Assembly (NCBI GenBank): GCA_903828645.1
Contig: CAIKNA010000094.1
Span: 1-40,207, forward strand
Length of the DNA: 40,207 nt
Direction of reading: 5' to 3'
DNA from: an uncultured Bacteroidales bacterium
GTDB taxonomy: Bacteria > Bacteroidota > Bacteroidia > Bacteroidales > FEN-979
Below the pieces are notes generated by a model. That model was not told the DNA's origin, searched no databases, and was given only the letters and a program-made list of their open reading frames with translations. A program made the translations under genes and the position numbers. This document shows, one piece after another, positions 35,215-40,207 of the stretch. Positions within the stretch are counted from its first letter, which is position 1; every line of letters starts with the position of its first letter.

Positions 35215-36546
35215 TCAATGCTGTTCTGACAATTTCATTTTATATAATTTCCATTTCTGTTCCTGGCCGCCCTCTTTATACAGGAAAAAGGCCTGCCCCC
35301 GGGAGATTTGGATCTTTTCAGGGAATGTAAACGGAATAACATATTCACCGGCCAGGGAGCCCGATTCGATATCTATTTTACACAGGCGTACCCCGCCATG
35401 TCTTTTATAACTGGTATATACCTCTCCCGAGACTTCATCTTTCAATATTTTCCCACTCCATTTCCAGGCATCATCCGGGAAGAATGAATTGGCAAGAGCA
35501 GCAATAAATGCATATTCACGATCCTTGTGAAAAGAGATCGGCACCTCTTTTACCAGGTTCCAGTCAGCATCTACAATTTCAATGACATCACCGGCAAAAT
35601 TGAAAACCGCGATCCTCTCATTTCCTGTTTTTACCATCATGGTCCTGTTCTTTGTCCGGGTAAAAAAATCATACGCGCGCTCATCATAATCACGAAAAAC
35701 AGTATCACCGGCCCTTGACGGACCCGAAAAGAAATATTTATCCCGGTAATAATCGGATTCCGCCTTATCATGTCTCACCGTCTGAAGGTACTTCAGCCCA
35801 TGCTCCATATCATAATAGCCAATGTTTGTTCTCAATCCGTTGGAAAAATCATCCTGGAAATAAAGGCGGTTATTGATGTTAAAAGAAAAATGGCCCAGCA
35901 TGAGCTGAATGGAATCAACAGTAGTGCTGAACGGGAAGGAGAGCCGGTTAAGCGATAAATCGTAATGACATTGGAATGCATTACCCTTTTTTGAAAAATA
36001 ATGAGCATTGCCAAAGGCATCCTTAAAAAGCTTGTCGGGGGGCAGTTCAGGCAGGGGAACCTGGGCAAGGGTATCTCCATCGGGATTTAACAAAAGCATG
36101 GTTGAACGTTTCAGCTGGTAACGGAACACCAGCAGAAGTAAATTGCCATCCATGATTTCATAATCAAGCACCGAATAATCAGGATCCTTATATACAGCGG
36201 TTGCTTTATGCTCAGAGATTGTCACACTTTCAAGCTGGCTGACCTGCGGATTTATCCTTAACTCAACCGGCTTTTTCAGGATCTCTCCCACTTCGATTGT
36301 AAGCGGTTTGTACCCTACGCAGGTGATGTCAATGAAAACGGGCAGATGTGCAACGATAATTTCAAATTTCCCACGACTGTCTGTTGCGGTACCTGATTTT
36401 GAGTTCCTGATCATCAGGTTGACATTTTCAACAGGAATTCCGTTCTCTGCATTGAGGATGGTTCCATGAAATTTCTGAACCTGTCCAAACGAAATCGTTG
36501 GAAGGACTATACAAATCAGACAAATATAAATTGCACTGATTTTCAT
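35215..36546 (-). CDS. CarboxypepD_reg-like + 6-bladed beta-propeller exported protein
   Basis: A protein of about 443 residues with a signal peptide (MKISAIYICLICIVLPTISFGQ); the ATG at 36546 is preferred to an upstream TTG. Residues about 25-105 are a CarboxypepD_reg-like beta-sandwich (FHGTILNAENGIPVENVNLMI... VGYKPLTIEVGE). Residues about 110-443 form repeated beta-blades (DYEIMDGNLLLLVFRYQ, GDTLAQVPLPELPPDKLFKDAFGN, GNERIAVFNFAGDVIEIVD), consistent with a 6-bladed propeller. Such proteins are common in Bacteroidota and mostly uncharacterised; binding or scaffolding is the usual guess. It is convergent with the flavoenzyme gene. Confidence 0.78.
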   Translation of the reverse strand: MKISAIYICLICIVLPTISFGQVQKFHGTILNAENGIPVENVNLMIRNSKSGTATDSRGKFEIIVAHLPVFIDITCVGYKPLTIEVGEILKKPVELRINPQVSQLESVTISEHKATAVYKDPDYSVLDYEIMDGNLLLLVFRYQLKRSTMLLLNPDGDTLAQVPLPELPPDKLFKDAFGNAHYFSKKGNAFQCHYDLSLNRLSFPFSTTVDSIQLMLGHFSFNINNRLYFQDDFSNGLRTNIGYYDMEHGLKYLQTVRHDKAESDYYRDKYFFSGPSRAGDTVFRDYDERAYDFFTRTKNRTMMVKTGNERIAVFNFAGDVIEIVDADWNLVKEVPISFHKDREYAFIAALANSFFPDDAWKWSGKILKDEVSGEVYTSYKRHGGVRLCKIDIESGSLAGEYVIPFTFPEKIQISRGQAFFLYKEGGQEQKWKLYKMKLSEQH

Positions 36547-36576
36547 GATGATCCGGGTGTGCAAAAATTATACATT

Positions 36577-36584
36577 CAAATATA
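36577..36584 (-). promoter_or_regulatory. -7 box (TATATTTG) for the propeller protein gene
   Basis: A perfect TAnnTTTG match on the minus strand, 31 bases upstream of the ATG at 36546 and inside the gap after the upstream SUMF1-like gene. The propeller gene probably has its own promoter. Confidence 0.45.
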
Positions 36585-36673
36585 CTCAAAAATTGAACGC
36601 ATTTCAACTATAAGAAAAAGAGACTTATCGCCGACAATGCAATTGCAATTCTCTCAATTGCTGTTGAATGAAA

Positions 36674-37516
36674 CTAATGACCAATAAACTTTTTATAAAA
36701 AGCCTTTTTCTTTGCTTCAGCTGAATCGCGGGCATTTTTTTCATGGATTACGAAAGGCTGATTTTTGTCCACCGCAGGTCGGACCAACCGGAATCCCACA
36801 TAGCCATACCGGAAGGAAGGATTTGCCTTTTCCCGGTCGGTTGTCAGGAGGCCGGCCCGATCGTAAAACCAGCTTCCTCCCCGGATGATCCGGAAAACAC
36901 CCTCCTCCGGGCCTGCCGGGTTCTTTATGGGTGAAACCTGGTACCATGTCGGGGAGTACCAGTCTGCGCACCACTCGAATACGTTGCCTGTCATGTCATA
37001 TATCCCCAGTTCATTGGGTTTTTTCCGGCCGGCCGGATGCGTTTTCGAATCCGAATTTCCTACTCTCCAAGCCACGTTAGTGTCGGCATTGCTCCCGCTG
37101 TATCTGAATCCCTTTGAAAGCAAACCTCCCCGGGCGGCAAACTCCCATTCAGCCTCTGTAGGGAGCCTGTAGTTCATCCCGGTTTTTTCGTTCAGTTTCC
37201 CGATATATTCCTGCACATTGAACCAACTCACCCGTTCAACCGGGCAACTGTCGCATCCCTCAAAATAACATTTGCTGGTATCCCCCTCCATGATCAGCCG
37301 CCACTCTCGCTGGGACACTTCAAATCTGCCAATATAGAAATCATCAAGCACCACCCCGTGAACCGGCTTCTCATCCGAACCTCCGTAAATCGATCCCATT
37401 TTGAATTTTCCTCCCCGGACAAACACCATGTCGGGGTTTGCTACCTGTGCGGGGATGAGTTGCAGCCACAGGAAAAAGAGGCAGGTTATTGCGACATATT
37501 TCAGGATTCCGAACAT
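36674..37516 (-). CDS. SUMF1/FGE-fold (formylglycine-generating-enzyme-like) exported protein, non-catalytic type
   Basis: A protein of about 280 residues with an N-terminal signal peptide (MFGILKYVAITCLFFLWLQLIPAQ) and one FGE-sulfatase (SUMF1) domain: MVFVRGGKFKMGS, FYIGRFEVSQREW, CPVERVSWFNVQEYI, YRLPTEAEWEFAARGG, YDMTGNVFEWCADWY, RIIRGGSWFYD and YGYVGFRLVRP. The ATG at 37516 is chosen over 37525 because a GGGAGG lies 9 bases before it and touches the other. The C-terminal RGGSW segment continues FYDRAGLL and lacks the cysteines used by true formylglycine-generating enzymes. It is more likely a structural or binding SUMF1-fold protein, of the kind abundant in Bacteroidota (gliding-type lipoproteins share the fold). 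Confidence 0.85.
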   Translation of the reverse strand: MFGILKYVAITCLFFLWLQLIPAQVANPDMVFVRGGKFKMGSIYGGSDEKPVHGVVLDDFYIGRFEVSQREWRLIMEGDTSKCYFEGCDSCPVERVSWFNVQEYIGKLNEKTGMNYRLPTEAEWEFAARGGLLSKGFRYSGSNADTNVAWRVGNSDSKTHPAGRKKPNELGIYDMTGNVFEWCADWYSPTWYQVSPIKNPAGPEEGVFRIIRGGSWFYDRAGLLTTDREKANPSFRYGYVGFRLVRPAVDKNQPFVIHEKNARDSAEAKKKAFYKKFIGH

Positions 37517-37557
37517 AATCAGCATCCTCCCGTGAATAAAATTGTTCTATCCTTTAA

Positions 37558-37857
37558 CAGAAGTAAAATTAGGAAAAAATCAGCAGGATTGGAAAAACCG
37601 TTTTCCCGGACAAGTCTCAGCCGGATCATAAAGCCTTCATTGAATTTTGGAGGGAGGGCAACCACGAAGTTGATTTCGTTTTGCAAAAGGGAAACAAAAC
37701 AATTGGGATAGAAGTAAATAGCGGACGGAATAAACAATCTACAGGCATTTCCGCTTTTAACCAGCGTTTCAATCCGGCAAAGATCCTGCTTGCCGGCAGG
37801 GAAGGGCTCCCGATAGAAGAATTTCTGGCTACACCCGTGTCCATTCTGTTCGATTAG
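37558..37857 (+). pseudogene. 3' remnant of an AAA-family ATPase gene (DUF4143 C-terminal domain)
   Basis: On the plus strand a start-less frame ends at the TAG at 37855-37857. From about 37639 it reads EFWREGNHEVDFVL, GNKTIGIEVNSG and FNPAKILLAGREGLPIEEFL. That is the typical end of DUF4143 ATPases, where a restriction-endonuclease-like fold carries EVDFV...IEVKSG. The ATPase part, the rest of DUF4143 and any start codon are absent; an in-frame stop lies at 37555-37557. The gene is a dead 3' stub. These ATPases are frequent, mobile-looking accessory genes in Bacteroidota, so the stub marks a past rearrangement. Confidence 0.72.
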
Positions 37858-38105
37858 TTCAGGGAAATTTTCCTGGTAATTCGCGAATCGCATTTTGGAA
37901 AGCCATAAAGATTCCGCTCTTCAGAGTCCGGGTTTGTACACTACAGAATTGTTTGCTGTCATTCAGAGAACCGATAGTTTAATTCCTAGCCAGTTTTGAA
38001 TTAATATTGAGTCTCGGGTTTAAGTATCCATTACAGCGGTAGATACAATCCACCTGCTTCCTTACAGGGAATGACTGAAGAAGTGGTGGAAATTGTAAAA
38101 GTTTA
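37858..38105. other. Gene-free decayed stretch between two gene remnants
   Basis: I see no supported gene, RNA or repeat here. It lies between the DUF4143 stub and the FISUMP fragment and probably consists of further degraded sequence. Confidence 0.4.
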
Positions 38106-38609
38106 TCAAAGGTCGTCCCAGTATCCGCCTGGTAATCCTGTGAATGCGCTTGAGTTTGTGGCGCCGGCATTGGGCGTGGCCCAGTGCGTGGTACCGATCT
38201 CTTTCATTTTACCGCCGGCAAAAGTTGATCCGCCAAGGTAGTCGGTGAGCGCATTCCATTCCGCGCTTCCCGGGATGTGCCATCCCGGCGGGCAAATGCC
38301 CTGGACCGGACCCGTTGGCGCCGGGTTCCAGGAGGTGTAATTAGATGCGCCATTCAGGTACTGGACCATCTCGCCCCATTCGTACAAGCCGCCGTATATA
38401 TCACAGTTTGCCTGGAGATTGTTGATGCAGTGTTTTTCAATGATCCCGTTATTGGATTGTTGTTTATTTGTGGAGTATACCGTATTCACTTGATTTCTTC
38501 GGAGACAAGCGACAGGTAAGGGTTTCAGAATACATGTCAATACCATGTATGCGACGGTTTTGCACCCCATTTTATAATGTAACTGGTTCGATTCCAGCAT
38601 GTTCCACAT
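38106..38609 (-). pseudogene. Fragment of a FISUMP-domain (Fibrobacter paralogous domain) surface protein
   Basis: The frame encodes 167 residues. From about residue 55 to 165 it matches the FISUMP (TIGR02145) domain: NNGIIEKHCINNLQANCDIYGGLYEWGEMVQY, CPPGWHIPGSAEWNALTDYLGG, GKMKEIGTTHW and TNSSAFTGLPGGYWDDL. It then hits a stop where intact proteins continue for another ~40-60 residues (a WSSSE-type region and a terminal VRC motif). The first ~50 residues are not a signal peptide and look like sequence read by chance. Both ends therefore appear lost. Intact relatives are secreted lipoproteins or T9SS cargo of unknown function. A truncated but expressed protein cannot be excluded. Confidence 0.7.
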
Positions 38610-38732
38610 TATATGATCCTTTGATCTTTTATGACTACTAGTATTTTTGGTAATTAATTATAGCCTTTGAAACTTGATTTATAGTGTTTTGATGTAACCT
38701 TATAAATGATTACTCTTTTATAATGAAGAGAT
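38610..38732. other. AT-rich intergenic stretch
   Basis: About 120 bases of strongly AT-rich sequence between the FISUMP fragment and the XRE regulator. No gene or clear hairpin is seen. It marks the change to the lower-GC block that runs to the window end. Confidence 0.4.
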
Positions 38733-39287
38733 TTATTCCTTTTCTTTTTCCCTGTTAGTTGTCAGCAGAAAATCTTCTTGGGTTAAGCCCAAAACTTTTT
38801 TAGCTTCAGGAGAATCTTCCCGTATTTTCCCCTGTACAAGATCTGAAAGTGTTAGCATGGATTTTAAGATCTTTGGCATCATTTTTTCTGCCTTCTTTAC
38901 CTTCTCATTGCTTATTTGTAATTTTTCGTAGTTTACTAGAAGCTTGTCTTTTGTTTCTATCATTACATGAGACAAGTCAAGCATCGTGTTTGAAACAAAT
39001 AATTCCTTGTTTATATCAGACATTTTTGCCTCAAGATTCTCTATTGTTTTCTTGTATCCGGCAATTTCTTCATTTAAAGCATCAATTTGAGACCCGGGAT
39101 CAAGATCGAAGAAAATCCATATTGGAGTTTCAAGCACCTCGGCAATCTTTTCAATAACATCAACTTTCATGGATTGGTTCCGGAATGACTGATAAAGTCC
39201 AGCTTCGGATAGTCCAATCTTATCTGCCAATAAGGGGATTGTCAGTCCTTTTTCTTCACAGATGCTTTTTATCTTATTGAAATTCAT
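38733..39287 (-). CDS. XRE-family helix-turn-helix regulator with C-terminal coiled coil
   Basis: A 184-residue protein with an N-terminal HTH_XRE domain (about 3-62: IKSICEEKGLTIPLLADKIGLSEAGLYQSF... VIEKIAEVLETPIWIFFD). A long helical segment follows (about 70-150), rich in E, K and L and probably coiled coil for dimerisation (LNEEIAGYKKTIENLEAKMSDINKEL). The C-terminal tail is acidic and basic. It probably represses itself and the divergent small HTH gene through the shared 121-base region. Composition is more AT-rich than in the PUL, suggesting acquired DNA. Confidence 0.85.
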   Translation of the reverse strand: MNFNKIKSICEEKGLTIPLLADKIGLSEAGLYQSFRNQSMKVDVIEKIAEVLETPIWIFFDLDPGSQIDALNEEIAGYKKTIENLEAKMSDINKELFVSNTMLDLSHVMIETKDKLLVNYEKLQISNEKVKKAEKMMPKILKSMLTLSDLVQGKIREDSPEAKKVLGLTQEDFLLTTNREKEKE

Positions 39288-39313
39288 ATGGTTATTCTAT
39301 TGATAAATATTTA

Positions 39314-39328
39314 TAGTGTGAAACGCTA
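39314..39328. promoter_or_regulatory. Candidate operator palindrome TAGTGT-GAA-ACGCTA
   Basis: A 6-3-6 imperfect palindrome (one mismatch between arms) midway between the divergent XRE and HTH genes. It lies about 20 bases before the plus-strand -7 box at 39348, where the -33 region should be, so a bound repressor would block it. This is the natural site for the XRE protein, by position only. Confidence 0.4.
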
Positions 39329-39347
39329 CAAACGTGGAATAATAAAC

Positions 39348-39355
39348 TACATTTG
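39348..39355 (+). promoter_or_regulatory. -7 box (TACATTTG) for the small HTH gene
   Basis: A perfect TAnnTTTG match 54 bases before the ATG at 39409, leaving a leader of roughly 45 bases. A second small palindrome, CAGT-GTTTA-ACTG, begins two bases after the box and may be a further protein-binding site. Confidence 0.5.
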
Positions 39356-39408
39356 CAGTGTTTAACTGTGTATTTATTGTGCAAATATAAATCTAAACTG
39401 TTGTTATT

Positions 39409-39699
39409 ATGCAAAATCAAGCAAAAATTATTTTTATGCCTTTGGAAACAGCGGTTGATGAAATCCGCAAGGCAGTCGCAAATGAATTCAAGAGAGTGGA
39501 ATCTGAAAAGAAAAAACTTGATGGAGAAAAAATATACACCATCAATGCGGTGAGTAAAAAGCTGGGCCGAAATTTCCAGACGATTAAAAAATATTGTAAA
39601 ACCGGTCTTATCCGGACTGTGCCGGGAGGTGGAATACCAGAATCTGCAATCATTGAATTTCTTAACAATTCAAAAAAAAATGAAGGTCTACATCTTTAA
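39409..39699 (+). CDS. Small helix-turn-helix (MerR/excisionase-like) DNA-binding protein
   Basis: A 96-residue protein. Residues about 1-40 are charged and helical (LETAVDEIRKAVANEFKRVESEKKKL). Residues about 42-88 look like a winged HTH_17/excisionase-type domain (YTINAVSKKLGRNFQTIKKYCKTGLIRTVPGGGIPESAIIEFL). It is divergent from the XRE regulator and followed 97 bases later by another small gene. XRE plus excisionase-like pairs are typical of phage and integrative-element control regions, but no integrase is visible. The specific role is unknown. Confidence 0.72.
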   Translation: MQNQAKIIFMPLETAVDEIRKAVANEFKRVESEKKKLDGEKIYTINAVSKKLGRNFQTIKKYCKTGLIRTVPGGGIPESAIIEFLNNSKKNEGLHL

Positions 39700-39796
39700 A
39701 TCAGAGTCTCTTGCTGGACTCAAAAACAGTTTCGGCGGTTGAAGTAAGATAGTTCCTAATCTCACAAAATCTAAATGGAGTGAAAAATCTATATAC

Positions 39797-40168
39797 ATGG
39801 AAAATTTGAAAAGAATTCTAATTCATGCCGATAAGATAAAAGAGTATGTTGAACTGGCTCTAAAAATTCAACAGGCACCGATCAACAACACAACTTCCGA
39901 GGATTTAGCCGAAATACTCGATATGATTCTGAAAGGGGTTGACCACCTTAGCAAACAATTAAAGAAGGGAATTGCATTCGAAAAGGAGGTAGATGAAGTA
40001 GAGGCAATGGCAAAGGATCTGCCAGGTGCGGAAATTTATATTGTTAATTGGGGGTGCAATTTTGATCCGCCTGTATTATGCTTCCGCTTCCTCCTGTATT
40101 CAAACATCCACCTGTATTGTCCGCGGAGCAAAAACGGTTTGGAAGGTAAGGTAATGCAGGGTTCGTGA
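39797..40168 (+). CDS. Small helical protein of unknown function, 3' end replaced by IS sequence
   Basis: The frame encodes 123 residues. The first ~83 are a plausible, charged, mostly helical protein (MENLKRILIHADKIKEYVELALKIQQ... DEVEAMAKDLPGAEIY). After that the sequence turns Cys/Pro/Phe-rich and unnatural (NWGCNFDPPVLCFRFLLYSN). The switch coincides with the putative IS terminus near 40042. The native C-terminus has therefore probably been lost and the last ~40 codons are read-through into IS DNA. I recognise no family. Confidence 0.55.
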   Translation: MENLKRILIHADKIKEYVELALKIQQAPINNTTSEDLAEILDMILKGVDHLSKQLKKGIAFEKEVDEVEAMAKDLPGAEIYIVNWGCNFDPPVLCFRFLLYSNIHLYCPRSKNGLEGKVMQGS

Positions 40169-40207
40169 ACTATGAGTCATCGAGTGGAAAATATAGAAAA
40201 TAATCAA
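40042..40207. mobile_element. Probable terminus of an IS21-type insertion sequence (cut by window edge)
   Basis: From TGTTAATTGGGGGTGCAATT onward the sequence resembles, from memory, the non-coding ends of Bacteroidota IS21-family elements. It begins with TG, continues GTGCAATTTTGATCCGCC, and carries three direct CCTGTATT repeats (40070, 40093, 40111), like the multiple terminal repeats known for IS21. No transposase is visible. A short open frame (MSHRVENIENNQ) starts at 40172 and runs off the edge, and could be its beginning or chance. Confidence 0.5.
40070..40118 (+). repeat. Three direct CCTGTATT repeats
   Basis: Exact octamers at 40070-40077, 40093-40100 and 40111-40118, spaced 23 and 18 bases. 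They fit transposase-binding repeats in an IS end. Confidence 0.6.

Noticed and set aside
37979-38170. Minus-strand frame ending SFPVRKQVDCIYRC as the lost C-terminus of the FISUMP protein
   Set aside because: Intact FISUMP domains end in a GF-VRC motif, but the match is only a few residues and the intervening strands are absent; chance is more likely.
38521-38610. tRNA-like sequence on the plus strand: CTGGTTCGATTCCAG T-arm at about 38582-38596 and a TTTTGCA loop-like stretch upstream
   Set aside because: The T-arm is good, but the anticodon stem does not pair, the spacing to the T-arm is too long, and no matching 5' acceptor strand was found. At most it is a decayed tRNA piece; tRNAscan-SE would settle it.

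Overview
This window reads as a piece of a Bacteroidota chromosome, probably an environmental Bacteroidales-like lineage. The support is a SusC/SusD pair, many lipoproteins, two proteins ending in a type IX secretion (T9SS) sorting domain, CarboxypepD_reg and 6-bladed-propeller architecture, and several TAnnTTTG (-7) promoter boxes. No rRNA, convincing tRNA or CRISPR array was seen. Both ends appear to run into insertion sequences, as expected of a contig bounded by repeats.

Region 1 (about 1-23.1 kb, + strand) is a large polysaccharide utilization locus (PUL) best explained as a beta-1,2-glucan (sophoro-oligosaccharide) system. In order it holds: a SusC-like TonB-dependent transporter that has lost its 5' third at an IS junction; SusD; a LamG-type surface lipoprotein; a T9SS-exported protein made of two tandem copies of an unrecognised domain; a hairpin terminator; a GH144 endo-beta-1,2-glucanase lipoprotein; a GH3 beta-glucosidase; a second PF10091/GH144-like enzyme with a different acidic-residue signature; a 1061-aa multidomain protein with a probable (alpha/alpha)6 barrel and no family I can name; a GPH-type inner-membrane symporter with a roughly 200-aa coiled-coil insertion; a cytoplasmic GH35 protein; and a GH94 phosphorylase. 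The inferred flow is: capture at the surface, endo-cleavage outside, SusC/D import, trimming in the periplasm, symport across the inner membrane, then phosphorolysis and transglycosylation in the cytoplasm. No dedicated PUL regulator (HTCS, SusR or ECF sigma) is visible; it may lie beyond the left IS.

Region 2 (23.1-30.6 kb) holds a FIST-domain sensor overlapping a PAS hybrid histidine kinase (both - strand), a divergent T9SS-secreted protein, and an M13 zinc metallopeptidase (- strand).

Region 3 (30.6-35.2 kb, + strand) is an acyl-CoA operon: crotonase, 3-hydroxyacyl-CoA dehydrogenase, an SCP2-type thiolase, and a nitronate monooxygenase/FabK-like flavoenzyme that follows a palindromic repeat.

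Region 4 (35.2-40.2 kb) is accessory and partly decayed: a CarboxypepD_reg/propeller protein, a SUMF1-fold protein lacking the catalytic cysteines, the 3' stub of a DUF4143 ATPase gene, a FISUMP-domain fragment, then an AT-rich block with a divergent XRE regulator and small HTH protein around a palindromic operator candidate. It ends in a small gene whose 3' end runs into what looks like an IS21-type terminus.
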